DNA of 61,931 bases, from the NCBI GenBank assembly GCA_002296965.1, contig DBIW01000030.1, positions 1 through 61,931 of the forward strand. Reading direction: 5' to 3'. The notes under the pieces are model-generated. The model was not told where the DNA came from and did not search any database. It saw only the letters and a list, made by a program, of their open reading frames with translations. Shown piece after piece: positions 8,901 to 16,906 of this stretch. This DNA comes from Treponema sp. UBA792 (lineage in GTDB: Bacteria > Spirochaetota > Spirochaetia > Treponematales > Treponemataceae). Position 1 is the first letter of the stretch. Each line of letters starts with the position of its first letter. The translations under genes and the position numbers were made by a program.

Positions 8901-9401
8901 CCCGTCATTGAATTTGAGTACGGGAAGCTTTCTTCTTGAGTTGGAATTTTTTCTGCCGGCTCCGGTGTCAAGCCTGTCGGCAAGCAGTCCTGCTCCGATC
9001 ACTTCTATTATCATCAGCATGAGTCCGCTTATCACCGTCGCCGTTATTTTTGTGCCCATGAACCTGGCGCTTCCGGTTGTGACTATGGAGCGGCAGATGC
9101 TTTCTGTTATTACCGCCGTGAAAAACGGAATTATAGCCGTAAGGAGGCGGAGGGTTTTTCTTGAAGTCCAGTTCTGTGAAAAACAGCAGAGCCCGCAGAC
9201 AATCAGAAAGCCCGGAATCAGAATGCTTGAGAATCCGTATACAGAATAAAGCATGTCTCCGAGCATAAAGAATATATTGTTGTGTCCCGGCCCGGATACA
9301 CCGAAATCCAGCGCCCTTGTTATGAGGCTTATGGAAAAGAATGCCGCCAGAAGCAGAATCCCGATGCCGGCTATGATGCTTGATTTGATGGAAGATTTCA
9401 T
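5973..9401 (-). CDS. ftsK: DNA translocase FtsK/SpoIIIE with a very long acidic linker
   Basis: FtsK pumps chromosomal DNA through the closing division septum. This 1142-residue form has four N-terminal membrane helices (to about residue 150), a Glu/Pro/Ser-rich linker of about 500 residues (about 160-665), and the motor domain. The motor has Walker A GATGSGKSV (about 822-830) and Walker B VVIIDEFADLM. A C-terminal winged-helix gamma domain (about 1080-1142) includes IQRRLKIGYNRAARLVEEME and should read polar DNA motifs. The linker holds three copies of a PYPxGIxL-like peptide. I chose the ATG at 9401; the longer frame adds 30 non-membrane residues and would overlap the divergent DUF1015 gene. 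Confidence 0.93.
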   Translation of the reverse strand: MKSSIKSSIIAGIGILLLAAFFSISLITRALDFGVSGPGHNNIFFMLGDMLYSVYGFSSILIPGFLIVCGLCCFSQNWTSRKTLRLLTAIIPFFTAVITESICRSIVTTGSARFMGTKITATVISGLMLMIIEVIGAGLLADRLDTGAGRKNSNSRRKLPVLKFNDGPENEDGDSGDGNSEETEPQHKSAGSTEIQNADTQAGTEPSQKEFTEEETSAAMENAAGHAEEDAQENPATVITQEEFDALISSPADDTAEELEWPDLPPQPESLPPEYTEEEEPGSTDFPVEEFEAGNTQTEFSGADEPVEEENWPGSGITAENTESEIPEYEHEDESGDSGAARFPQETEFQDKAERQETEEIHGDSPFDVQIYTPETTSVQDDDAPYSDARYIDSVIAENPYPRGIELPHEEAAPDGEYFPQDDSESAEKKSPYPSGIRLSDTETDGIQYGENSSGQEEPPYYSGLEFPEQNTGNQALDPDFFDIDITEDDGTQDDPGPTASDFPDDADSPEKKTEFSAEPVQPEPEIKIPKRWEKILHPQQEQKTGETARPEKKTESPGPALTNAAAEVFSQMEADIRRSHGLPEIPEQEIQKPEEELPEEGIQDEAAEPEQDTSQSVTPEQTAAAPAGLTAVESENPVNRRPQEEMPEEAERIPRQTAPEAESARAVRKGPYIIPAELLTEYENNRYWIIDEKTKEASVRLRQTLKEFNIEAQIIGIKKGPVVTMFEILPAPGVKLSKIVALQDNIALSLAASSVRIVAPIPGKQAVGIEVPNRERSIVGFREIIEQDLPEYKKMAVPVVLGKDILGKPQLIDLVKTPHMLIAGATGSGKSVCVNSIILSILYKRSFRDVKLILIDPKVVELKLYNNIPHLLTPVITEPKRAFQALQYCLCEMERRYALLDSLGVRDISNYNQRIKERGICTEKLPYIVVIIDEFADLMATTGKELESIVARLAAMSRAVGIHLVLATQRPSVNVITGLIKANIPTRIAFMVASRTDSHIIIDSIGAEKLLGRGDMLYASAVDPFPVRIQGTFVSDQEVEKVVEYVKTFGEPDYIDDEIFIEDDDDSGVDDDPYGNSYGEDPLYDQALEIVVQAGKASASYIQRRLKIGYNRAARLVEEMEERGIVGPANGSKPREIIHIP

Positions 9402-9477
9402 GTCTTTAGTATCGGAACGAAAGAACAGAAGTTTAGAAGTGATGGTTCCGTGATGGAACAAATTTCCCTTTAAATGT

Positions 9478-9483
9478 ATAATC
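9478..9483 (+). promoter_or_regulatory. -10 box of a leaderless promoter (DUF1015 gene)
   Basis: A perfect TATAAT ends 6 nt before the ATG at 9490, so the A of the start codon is the expected first transcribed base. The -35 is weak (TGGAAC). Confidence 0.55.
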
Positions 9484-9489
9484 CACCGC

Positions 9490-10812
9490 ATGAAAACTCT
9501 TGAGAATTTTGGAATCCGTGAGCCGGAAATTCTTCTTCCGGCAGATAAAGATATGTCGGTCTGGCCGGTGATTGCCTGCGACCAGTATACACAGGACAGA
9601 AATTACTGGAAAAAGGTGGAGGAGACCGTCGGAGACAGGCCTTCCACATTGAATCTTGTTCTTCCGGAAGTCTATCTTAACGACAGGAAGGAGGAGCGGA
9701 TCGCGAAAATCAGGCGGACGATGACGGAATATATTTCCGGAAACGTCTTTGATGAAGCCCGCAGGTGCTTTGTGTATGTGGAGCGCACGACTCCGTTCGG
9801 GCGTATGCGGAAAGGGCTTGTCGCGATGATAGATCTTGACACCTACGACTGGAAGCCGTTCACCAGGGCGAACATCCGTGCCACCGAAGCTACGATTGTT
9901 GACAGAATTCCTCCGCGCATGGAGATAAGGCGGGGCGCGCCGCTGGAGCTTCCCCACATAATGCTTCTTGCCGATGACCCGGAGCATAATCTTGTCGAGG
10001 AGACGGGCAGGCTTGTCCGTGACAGAAAGCCGCTTTATCAGGGGAATCTGATGTGCGGCGGAGGCTCAATCAGCGGATGGAGCGTGGATTCGGATGATGA
10101 GGTCGCTTTTGTCACCGAGGCGGTCAACCGTCTTGCGCAGAAAAATACATCAGATGACGGTTCCGTGTTCCTTTTCGCCGTCGGGGATGGAAACCATTCG
10201 CTTGCGACTGCAAAGGCTGTCTGGGATGAATATCGCGCCGGACTGAGGGCGGACGGCGTCTCTGAGGATGAGATTTCCTCCAGCCCGGTGCGCTGGGCGC
10301 TTGTCGAGATTGTCAACATTTATGACGATGGCCTCACGTTCGAGCCGATTCACCGTGTGGTTTTTGATGCGGACAGCAGGAGGCTTGCGGATTTTGTCGC
10401 CGAGCGCATGGGAGGAACCGTAACCAAGATGAATTCCGCTGCTGAGCTTGAAGCTGCGGTGAGGAATTCGTCATCATCTTTCGGATTTGTCTTTACGGAG
10501 GGAAATTCCATGGAATTCCTTCTTGTCGTGACGGATACACAGGGGCTTGCGGTCGCGGCGTTCCAGCCGGTGCTTGACTCGTTCGCATCGGAGCCGGGGC
10601 GCAGGCCTGATATAGATTATATTCACGGAGCGGACGAGGTTTTCAGGCTGGGAGCCACCTCAGGAGTCACGGGAATTCTTCTTCCTCCCATCGCAAAGGA
10701 TTCGTTCTTCGAGACGATAAACGGCCGCGGGCCGCTTCCGAGAAAAAGCTTTTCGATGGGCGAGGCGGACGAGAAACGCTTCTATCTTGAATGTCGCAGG
10801 CTTTTTGGTTGA
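9490..10812 (+). CDS. DUF1015 family protein
   Basis: This 440-residue soluble protein matches the DUF1015 family over its full length: the N-terminal ADKDMSVWPVIACDQYTQ and the central FAVGDGNHSLATAKAVWDEY are family hallmarks. The biochemical function is not established. There is no signal peptide or membrane segment, so it is cytoplasmic. It is read divergently from ftsK, and its stop lies just before the -35 of the next gene. The -10 box next to the ATG and the absence of a Shine-Dalgarno sequence indicate a leaderless transcript. Confidence 0.85.
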   Translation: MKTLENFGIREPEILLPADKDMSVWPVIACDQYTQDRNYWKKVEETVGDRPSTLNLVLPEVYLNDRKEERIAKIRRTMTEYISGNVFDEARRCFVYVERTTPFGRMRKGLVAMIDLDTYDWKPFTRANIRATEATIVDRIPPRMEIRRGAPLELPHIMLLADDPEHNLVEETGRLVRDRKPLYQGNLMCGGGSISGWSVDSDDEVAFVTEAVNRLAQKNTSDDGSVFLFAVGDGNHSLATAKAVWDEYRAGLRADGVSEDEISSSPVRWALVEIVNIYDDGLTFEPIHRVVFDADSRRLADFVAERMGGTVTKMNSAAELEAAVRNSSSSFGFVFTEGNSMEFLLVVTDTQGLAVAAFQPVLDSFASEPGRRPDIDYIHGADEVFRLGATSGVTGILLPPIAKDSFFETINGRGPLPRKSFSMGEADEKRFYLECRRLFG

Positions 10813-10837
10813 TATTTTATCTACCGTTCGGTATATT
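10809..10837 (+). promoter_or_regulatory. Leaderless promoter with embedded operator for the TetR gene
   Basis: TTGATA (10809-10814), a 17-nt spacer and TATATT (10832-10837) lie 6 nt before the ATG at 10844. The perfect inverted repeat TACCGTTCGGTA (10822-10833) covers the spacer and enters the -10 box, as expected for autorepression. Confidence 0.7.
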
Positions 10838-10843
10838 ACTTCT

Positions 10844-11422
10844 ATGGAACAGGAATTTTCCGTAAAGGACAGAATTCTCTCGGCCGCGCTGAGCCTTTTC
10901 GCCGACAGGGGATATGATTCCGTGGGCGTTCAGGAGATTGTGACGGTCTGCGGAATTACCAAGCCGACGCTCTATTACTACTTCGGAAGCAAAATCGGGC
11001 TTCTGGAGGCCGTGATAGACGTGTACGGAGAAAAAATGATACGTATGCTTGAGCGCGCCGCGGAATATGATCATGATCTTGTGCGCCATCTTACGGATCT
11101 GCTGAACGCGCAGATAGAATTCGCGTCAGGGAATCCGGAGTTTTTCCGTCTGCACAACGCGCTTTCATTCGCCGCCGCCGGCAGCGACGCATTCCGTGTA
11201 CACGCAGGATTTCAGAAAAGGATTTCGGACTGCTTCCATGGACTTTTCATTAAATCCTCGCAGGAATTCGGAAATATGCGCGGAAGGGAGCTTCTGTTCA
11301 GCCGGAATTTTTATGCTGTCACGGTTTCGGCCGCGCTTTCTGTTCTTAACGGAGAGATTCCGCATGATTCGGACACAGTTTACAGGATTGTGCATTCGTT
11401 CATATACGGAATCGCAAACTGA
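10844..11422 (+). CDS. TetR/AcrR family repressor, probable regulator of itself and the downstream GH13 gene
   Basis: This 192-residue protein has the N-terminal TetR helix-turn-helix: ILSAALSLFADRGYDSVGV followed by GITKPTLYYYFGSK (about residues 9-50). The C-terminal alpha-helical ligand domain has no recognisable specificity. The ATG at 10844 is chosen because the HTH starts at the usual distance and a promoter abuts it; an in-frame ATG at 10787 lies inside the preceding gene. A matching operator-like site lies at the next gene's promoter, so it may control carbohydrate use. The inducer is unknown. Confidence 0.88.
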   Translation: MEQEFSVKDRILSAALSLFADRGYDSVGVQEIVTVCGITKPTLYYYFGSKIGLLEAVIDVYGEKMIRMLERAAEYDHDLVRHLTDLLNAQIEFASGNPEFFRLHNALSFAAAGSDAFRVHAGFQKRISDCFHGLFIKSSQEFGNMRGRELLFSRNFYAVTVSAALSVLNGEIPHDSDTVYRIVHSFIYGIAN

Positions 11423-11443
11423 ATATTTTTTTTTGCAGTATTA

Positions 11444-11457
11444 TATACTGAATGGTA
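11444..11457 (+). promoter_or_regulatory. Promoter -10 and TetR-type operator before the GH13 gene
   Basis: TATACT (11444-11449) overlaps TACTGAATGGTA (11446-11457). On the minus strand this reads TACCATTCAGTA, matching 10 of 12 bases of the TetR gene's operator. With flanks, 15 of 18 bases agree. Confidence 0.6.
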
Positions 11458-11464
11458 GGTAAGT

Positions 11465-12826
11465 ATGAAGAAAAACATCAGTTCAAAAATCTTTTATCAC
11501 ATTTATCCCTTGGGAATGTGCGGCGCGGCTCTGACAAATGACTTTTCCTGTCCGCCCGGAGACGGAATCCGGAGGCTTGCTTCCGAGCTTGACAGAATCG
11601 CCTCCCTCGGAGTGAATGCGCTCTACATCGGTCCGCTTTTCGAGTCTTCGTCGCACGGCTACGATACCGCGGATTATTATCATGTCGACCGGCGGCTTGG
11701 AAGCGATGAGGACTTCAGGAATTTTGTCGCCTGCTGCCATTCGCGGGGAATAAGCGTGGTTGCGGATGCCGTCTTCAATCATACCGGACGTGATTTTTTC
11801 GCGTTCAGGGATATTGTCAGGAACAGGGAGAATTCGCGTTTCCGCGGATGGTACCGCGGCCTGAATTTTGGCGGAGACAGTCCGTATCACGACGGATTCA
11901 GCTACGAGGGCTGGGCCGGCTGCATGGATCTTGTCAAGCTGGATGTCGATAATCCCGATGTCAGGGAACATATTTTCGGAGCGGTCGGAAAATGGATCTC
12001 GGAATTCGGAATCGACGGGCTGAGGCTTGATGCGGCGGATGTCCTTTCGCCTGCATTCATGGACGCGCTTTCGTCATTCTGCGCTTCGCGTGCCGCGGAT
12101 TTCTGGCTGATGGGCGAGGTTGTTCACGGTGATTACAACAACTGGGCGCGCCCTTTCCGTCTTGATTCGGTGACCAACTACGAGCTTTACAAGGGGCTTT
12201 GGAGCAGTTTCAATGACGGGAATTTCTTTGAGCTTGCCTGGAGCCTGAACCGTCAGTCCGGAGAAAACGGAATCTACAGAAATATACGCCTGTACAATTT
12301 CGCCGACAACCATGACGTGAACCGCGTCGCCTCCGTTCTGCACAATCAGGCCTGGCTTTTTCCCCTGTATGGAATTCTTTTTACAGTTCCCGGAATTCCG
12401 TCCGTCTATTACGGCAGCGAGCACGGAATCCGCGGTGTCCGGGGCAAAAGTGATGATTTTCAGCTGCGTCCGCCGTTCGGAGTCTTTTCGCCTGAACTGC
12501 CTGAATTCGCAAGGCCGCGGACCGATTCGCCGGCACTTGAAGCCGCAATCAGAAAATTCTCCGGAATCAGAAAATCGCATCAGGCGCTCACGGACGGAGA
12601 CTACAGGCAGATTTTCGTAGCGCCGAGGCAGTTCGCGTTTGCAAGAAGCACGGAAAACGAGAGGATTCTTGTCGCCGTGAATTCAGCGGAGAAAAGCGCG
12701 GTGATAAAACTGCCTGACTGGAATGGAAGATGGGAGGATATACTGAACGGAGGAGTGTTTGACGGAAGCGTGACGGACAGTCTTGAGATTCCGCCGTCAT
12801 GGTTAAGAATCATGCGGCGGATCTGA
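11465..12826 (+). CDS. Alpha-amylase family (GH13) glycosidase, cytoplasmic
   Basis: This 453-residue TIM-barrel protein carries the GH13 conserved regions: VVADAVFNHTG, the nucleophile Asp in GIDGLRLDAAD, the general acid Glu in LMGEVVHGDY, and the transition-state Asp in FADNHDVNR. There is no signal peptide, so it acts on imported or stored alpha-glucans; specificity could be alpha-glucosidase, maltodextrin hydrolase or transferase. It starts 43 nt after the TetR gene and has a repressor-type site over its own -10 box. A short C-terminal beta domain follows the barrel. It converges on hisB, with a 14-nt gap and a hairpin spanning the two stops. Confidence 0.9.
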   Translation: MKKNISSKIFYHIYPLGMCGAALTNDFSCPPGDGIRRLASELDRIASLGVNALYIGPLFESSSHGYDTADYYHVDRRLGSDEDFRNFVACCHSRGISVVADAVFNHTGRDFFAFRDIVRNRENSRFRGWYRGLNFGGDSPYHDGFSYEGWAGCMDLVKLDVDNPDVREHIFGAVGKWISEFGIDGLRLDAADVLSPAFMDALSSFCASRAADFWLMGEVVHGDYNNWARPFRLDSVTNYELYKGLWSSFNDGNFFELAWSLNRQSGENGIYRNIRLYNFADNHDVNRVASVLHNQAWLFPLYGILFTVPGIPSVYYGSEHGIRGVRGKSDDFQLRPPFGVFSPELPEFARPRTDSPALEAAIRKFSGIRKSHQALTDGDYRQIFVAPRQFAFARSTENERILVAVNSAEKSAVIKLPDWNGRWEDILNGGVFDGSVTDSLEIPPSWLRIMRRI

Positions 12827-12840
12827 CGGAATCCGGCGGA

Positions 12841-13476
12841 TCAGATTATTGTTCCCTTTGTTGACGGAATCTCTCCGTTTCTCCGCGGATCAATTTCAGC
12901 TGCCTGGCGGATCGCTCTTGCGGCCGCCTTGAAAAGTCCCTCCATCTTGTGATGGTCGCTTCTTCCGCGGATTGTATCCAGATGGAGATTGCACTGCGCT
13001 CCGGACACGAATCCCTGCCAGAAATCGTCGAAGCAGTCGGTCTGGAAGCTGGCTCCGCCGCCGCCTGAAACCGAAACGAGCGGAATTCCCGAAAGCTTCG
13101 CGTCGCATACAAGGAACGGCCGTCCTCCGAAATCTACGGCGGCCTGTGCGAGCGTCTCGTCCATCGGATAAATGAAGAAACCGCTTCTGAAAATTCCCGC
13201 GAAATTTCCGAGAGCCTTTGCGAAGCACTGTCCGAGCACGATTCCTGTATCTTCTATCAGATGGTGCTGGTCCACATAAAGATCTCCTTCTATTGTGCCG
13301 GAAAGGTCAAAAAGTCCGTGCTTGCAGAAAGAGCGCAGCAGATGCTCAAAAAATCCGATCGGATTGGAGAGCTCATATTTTCCGGTTCCGTCCAGATTTA
13401 GCGAGAGTGAGATTCTTGTCTCGCCGGTCGTCCGCTCAACCGCCGCAATCCGTGCTGTTCTGCCGTTTCCGCTCAT
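12841..13476 (-). CDS. hisB: Imidazoleglycerol-phosphate dehydratase HisB
   Basis: HisB dehydrates imidazole-glycerol phosphate in histidine biosynthesis. The 211-residue monofunctional form shows the metal-binding motifs GFFEHLL, DQHHLIEDTG and RSDHHKMEGLFKAAARA, and ends with the usual IPSTKG. No phosphatase domain is attached, so histidinol-phosphate phosphatase must be encoded elsewhere. The GGGGAS loop replaces the usual charged residues in that region but the His/Glu ligands are intact. Its ATG overlaps the hisG stop by 4 nt. The other his genes are not in this window. Confidence 0.93.
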   Translation of the reverse strand: MSGNGRTARIAAVERTTGETRISLSLNLDGTGKYELSNPIGFFEHLLRSFCKHGLFDLSGTIEGDLYVDQHHLIEDTGIVLGQCFAKALGNFAGIFRSGFFIYPMDETLAQAAVDFGGRPFLVCDAKLSGIPLVSVSGGGGASFQTDCFDDFWQGFVSGAQCNLHLDTIRGRSDHHKMEGLFKAAARAIRQAAEIDPRRNGEIPSTKGTII

Positions 13477-14345
13477 ATCATCACCTTTCTAAGCTCATAT
13501 TCAACTATGTCGGATGCGCCGAGCGACTGGAGCTTCGGAAGCAGCGTCGGAACCTCCGATTTTTTTACCGCAACTTTTATGGCATATCCGTTTCCGCCAA
13601 AGAGTGGACTTACCGTCGGGCTTTTCATAGAAGGAAGGCCTTTCACCAGCGCGTCGAATTTTTCCTGAGACACGTTCATCTCAAGCATTACGCGTGAACG
13701 CGCGTTCAGGACGGTCTCGAAGAGCATTTTCAGCTCCATTATCTTGCGTTTCTTCTCCGGATCCGCCATCGCTTCTGTTGACGCGTACATTCTGGTGGAT
13801 GATTCCATCAGCGTATCGACGATTTTCAGGCGGTTCGCGCGCAGCGATGAGCCGGTGCTCGTGTTGTCAATCAGAATCTGTGCGATTGAGTCCGCGCTGT
13901 CCTGAACAAAGCCCTCGCTTGTTCCCCAGGTTCTGAATACGGCTCCGTCAATTTTCCGCGACTCGACCCATTTTCTGCTGAGGTTCTGATATTCCGTCGC
14001 GATTGTAACCGGAGATTTCAGAAGCGACTCAAAATCCGCGGAATCGGGAATGGCGGCTACGATTCTGACCGGGTCAAAGCCCAGATCCATAATCTCGACG
14101 ACCTTTTCTTCGGTTCCGTTCTCGTAGACCCAGTCCTTTCCGGAGAATCCGACATCTGCCTTGTTTCCGGCAAGAAGGCTGCTGACAATCTGCGGCTTGA
14201 CCACCTGAAACGCAAGGTCATTCTGGTTTGTCGTCGGAAAATAAGTTCTGTCCGGAAGCGATATTGAAATTCCTACGTCACTTAGAAGCTCATATACAGA
14301 TTCATATATTCTTCCTTTTGCAAGAAGAATCTTAAGTTTTTCCAT
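13473..14345 (-). CDS. hisG: ATP phosphoribosyltransferase HisG
   Basis: HisG joins ATP and PRPP as the first step of histidine synthesis. This 290-residue protein is the long form, with a C-terminal ACT-like regulatory domain (about 215-290, VSPLFGGNGYAIKVAV). The N-terminus KILLAKGRIYE and the PRPP loop around LIDNTSTGSSLRAN support the call. The start is the ATG at 14345, preceded by GGGAGG; an upstream in-frame TTG overlaps this ribosome-binding site. hisB follows with a 4-nt overlap. A leader TTGACTTTTTGGGAG is nearly repeated before metI. Confidence 0.93.
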   Translation of the reverse strand: MEKLKILLAKGRIYESVYELLSDVGISISLPDRTYFPTTNQNDLAFQVVKPQIVSSLLAGNKADVGFSGKDWVYENGTEEKVVEIMDLGFDPVRIVAAIPDSADFESLLKSPVTIATEYQNLSRKWVESRKIDGAVFRTWGTSEGFVQDSADSIAQILIDNTSTGSSLRANRLKIVDTLMESSTRMYASTEAMADPEKKRKIMELKMLFETVLNARSRVMLEMNVSQEKFDALVKGLPSMKSPTVSPLFGGNGYAIKVAVKKSEVPTLLPKLQSLGASDIVEYELRKVMI

Positions 14346-14513
14346 TTTTCCTCCCAAAAAGTCAATGAGAAAGCGTTGTAATTCAGTTCTGCTTAAGAAT
14401 TTTATATATCATATAGAAGAAACTGTACAAAATCAACATATCCGGCTGCCGGGACGGAATAGGCGGCATACAGTGCGTCTGTGTAAATTTATTGTGAAAT
14501 GCGGATGTTTTGA

Positions 14514-14542
14514 TTGTCTTGCGCGAATTTTTCTGCTATCAT
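14514..14542 (+). promoter_or_regulatory. Promoter before the Cys-rich mini-ORF and corA
   Basis: TTGTCT (14514-14519) and TATCAT (14537-14542) are spaced by 17 nt, giving a start near 14549 and a leader of about 55 nt before the mini-ORF. Confidence 0.45.
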
Positions 14543-14603
14543 AATCCAAAATTCTTTGCGGCGTTGACCGTTTTTCATTCCACAAGTATCAAGGAGGCAA
14601 CAG

Positions 14604-14690
14604 ATGGACGGCGGAAGCGGTTCCGGGTATCATTTATGCAGTTCATGCGTTTCTTGCGTTTGCCTCCCGGAAAATCATTTTTATCTGTAA
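14604..14690 (+). CDS. 28-residue Cys-rich ORF upstream of corA (leader peptide candidate)
   Basis: A strong ribosome-binding site (AAGGAGG) lies 6 nt before the ATG. The predicted peptide has a Gly/Ser start and a cluster HLCSSCVSCVCL with four Cys in nine residues. It ends 184 nt before corA. It could be a regulatory leader ORF sensing translation, comparable in idea to leader ORFs of other Mg2+ transporter genes, or a small metal-binding or redox peptide. No homologue is known to me. The spacing and position are visible; the function is inference. Confidence 0.4.
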   Translation: MDGGSGSGYHLCSSCVSCVCLPENHFYL

Positions 14691-14874
14691 TCCTGTTTTT
14701 CCAGAAGGTGAGCCGGCGGCTGCGGAAATTCCGATGCGGAGTACAGGCTCCGGTGTTTCCTCAGCATTTTGTCTTGGAAAATTCCGGAGACCTCATCCGT
14801 CCGGAAAGGCGGGAATTCTACCGCCCTTGGATGATGCCGTTTCCCGGAGAAAACCTTTTTGTTGAGGAAAAATT

Positions 14875-15936
14875 ATGGTTACATACTGGCAGCAGATAGG
14901 CGGAAAGTTTAAAAAGACTGATAAGGCGGAACTTGACGGCGGTATGCCGGTCTGGGTCGATGTGCGCTCGGTGACAAGAGACGAGACCACCGAGATCCAG
15001 CAGGAATTCAGCATAGAGCAGGATGATATTCTTGACATCCTCGATCCGGATGAGCTTTCGCGCATGGACGACGGGGAGGGCTACATACTTACGATTGTCC
15101 GCGTTCCTGTTTTTGATCCTTCTGCGGAGACTCCGTATTTTACGGTTCCTGTCGGAATCATAATGAAGAACAACATAATAATCACGATATGCTGGACTGA
15201 ATGTGAGGTGATAAAGGATTTCGGGGCGAACAGAATCAAGAATGTGCGCCTTTCGGATTTTCCGTCGTTTATCGTTCACATAATCAACCGCGCGAACCTG
15301 AACTTTCTGCGTTACCTGAAGGAGATAAACCGCCGGTCCACGGGAATTCAGAGCGAGATGAAGCTGGAAGTCGAGAACAAGGAGATTATGCAGCTGCTTG
15401 AGCTTGAGAAGTCGCTTGTGTATTTTACCACTTCGTTAAAAAGCAATCAGCTTCTTCTTGAGAAGATGAAGAAGACGCGCCTGATAAAATTTGACGAGGA
15501 TGACCTTGATTTTGTCGAGGGCGTGAAAATCGACAACCGCCAGGCAATCGAGATGGCCGACACCTACAGCAATATTCTTCTGGGGGTAATGGAGGCGTAT
15601 TCTTCCGTAATTTCAAATAACCTGAACGTCGTGATGAAAAAGCTTGCCGTCATAAACCTTGTGATGATGGTTCCGACTTTCATCACAAGTTTTTTCGGAA
15701 TGAATTTTCCCCTTCCGTTTGAGAGGCTCGGACGGTTCGCTGTCCTGGTGATTTCCGCAATCTGCCTTGTGTCGATTTATGCCACGAACTGGCTTCTGAA
15801 TGTGAACCATGCCGATTCCGCCCGGAAGCGTCCGCGGCTTACACGTAGCCAGCGGAAAATGCTCCGTCGCCAGGAACGCATGATGAAGAGACAGGAAAAG
15901 ATGTATGAGAAACAGGAGATGGAGGTCAGGCCATGA
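14875..15936 (+). CDS. corA: CorA-type magnesium/divalent cation channel
   Basis: CorA forms a pentameric Mg2+ channel in the inner membrane. The 353-residue protein has a soluble alpha/beta N-domain, long helices (about 140-275), and two C-terminal membrane helices. The selectivity motif GMN follows the first helix (SFFGMNFPLPF). A strongly basic tail of about 45 residues (rich in Arg, Lys, Gln and Met) follows the second helix and is longer than usual. GAGGAAAAATT before the ATG is a good ribosome-binding site. The stop overlaps the ATG of the next gene (ATGA), so the two are co-translated. A promoter and a mini-ORF lie upstream. Confidence 0.9.
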   Translation: MVTYWQQIGGKFKKTDKAELDGGMPVWVDVRSVTRDETTEIQQEFSIEQDDILDILDPDELSRMDDGEGYILTIVRVPVFDPSAETPYFTVPVGIIMKNNIIITICWTECEVIKDFGANRIKNVRLSDFPSFIVHIINRANLNFLRYLKEINRRSTGIQSEMKLEVENKEIMQLLELEKSLVYFTTSLKSNQLLLEKMKKTRLIKFDEDDLDFVEGVKIDNRQAIEMADTYSNILLGVMEAYSSVISNNLNVVMKKLAVINLVMMVPTFITSFFGMNFPLPFERLGRFAVLVISAICLVSIYATNWLLNVNHADSARKRPRLTRSQRKMLRRQERMMKRQEKMYEKQEMEVRP

Positions 15937-16889
15937 GAAGAATTCTTGCTGTGTTTTTTCTGCTTGTTCCGGTGCTTGCGTGCGCGGATGAGAATTTCCG
16001 CCATATAAGCCTTGTCACTTTCAGAAACAATCCTTCCTATATGATCGGCGAGGATGTCCAGTCGGTCACATCGGAGCGCCGTCCCGAAGCCTTTTCCGTG
16101 AACCGTTACGAGACGACTTACGGACTTTGGTATCAGGCCAGAATTCAGGCGGAAAAAATCGGGTATTACTTTGCGAACGCGGGGCAGGCCGGTTCTTCAG
16201 GAAAACACGGAGCCGCCCCCGACGAGGATACTGTCTTTCTTCCGGTCACGATGATAAGCTGGTACGATGCTGTGGTGTGGTGCAATGCGCTAAGCGAGCT
16301 GAAAGGCCGGACGCCGTGCTACACATATAACGGCGAGATTCTGCGGGATTCCGGAGATACGGCCTCATGTGATCTTGCGGTCTGCGACTGGGATGCCGAC
16401 GGATTCAGGCTGCTTTCGGAGGCTGAGTGGGAATTCGCGGCAAGAAGGACGAAAAGCGGTTTTCAGCGCGGAGACCTTGTGAGCGGCCAGGTGAATCAGG
16501 ACGGATTCAGCGACAGCCAGAGAAATCCAGGGGATTTCGCATGGTATTCGGAAAATGCCGAAGGCGCGCGGAATGTCGGAACCGCCGGAACTGTCTTTCT
16601 GCCGGATGCGGTGACACAGCCCGGAACAGGAAATGCGAACGGGGCTGGTATTTTTGACATGAGCGGAAATGTGCTGGAATTCTGCTGGGACTGGTTTCAG
16701 GAATATCAGGATCAGAATGATGACGGCTGTTACGGGCCTCAGGTAGGATTTGAGCGTGTCAGCCGTGGCGGAAGCTGGTCAACATATACGCCGTTTCTTT
16801 TTGCGGCCGACAGATACGCTTTCGATCCCAACGAATCTTATAATTATCTGGGATTCAGAATCTGCACGAGTGTACAGACTGCGGACTGA
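15933..16889 (+). CDS. Exported SUMF1/formylglycine-generating-enzyme-like protein
   Basis: This 318-residue protein has an N-terminal signal sequence ending LVPVLACADE. The Cys in VLAC could be a relaxed spirochaetal lipobox, so it may be a lipoprotein. The rest is an FGE-sulfatase (SUMF1) domain: MISWYDAVVWCNALSE, FRLLSEAEWEFAARR, GIFDMSGNVLEFCWDW, SRGGSW and a terminal YLGFRICT. Most bacterial members are not proven FGEs. Overlap with corA by 4 nt means co-expression, but no functional link is known. Confidence 0.8.
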   Translation: MRRILAVFFLLVPVLACADENFRHISLVTFRNNPSYMIGEDVQSVTSERRPEAFSVNRYETTYGLWYQARIQAEKIGYYFANAGQAGSSGKHGAAPDEDTVFLPVTMISWYDAVVWCNALSELKGRTPCYTYNGEILRDSGDTASCDLAVCDWDADGFRLLSEAEWEFAARRTKSGFQRGDLVSGQVNQDGFSDSQRNPGDFAWYSENAEGARNVGTAGTVFLPDAVTQPGTGNANGAGIFDMSGNVLEFCWDWFQEYQDQNDDGCYGPQVGFERVSRGGSWSTYTPFLFAADRYAFDPNESYNYLGFRICTSVQTAD

Positions 16890-16906
16890 GCCGCAGCCTG
16901 ATTCCG

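Noticed and set aside
12821..12846. Hairpin between the GH13 gene and hisB as terminator
   Set aside because: ATCTGA/TCAGAT arms span both stops, but there is no T-run on either side and the stem is short.
14358..14509. tRNA or other structured RNA in the hisG upstream region
   Set aside because: No cloverleaf, anticodon loop or CCA end could be traced; the region is an AT-rich promoter region.
14510..14899. Open frame of 129 codons upstream of corA
   Set aside because: The composition is random, the start lies in the promoter region, and it overlaps both the mini-ORF and the corA start in another frame.
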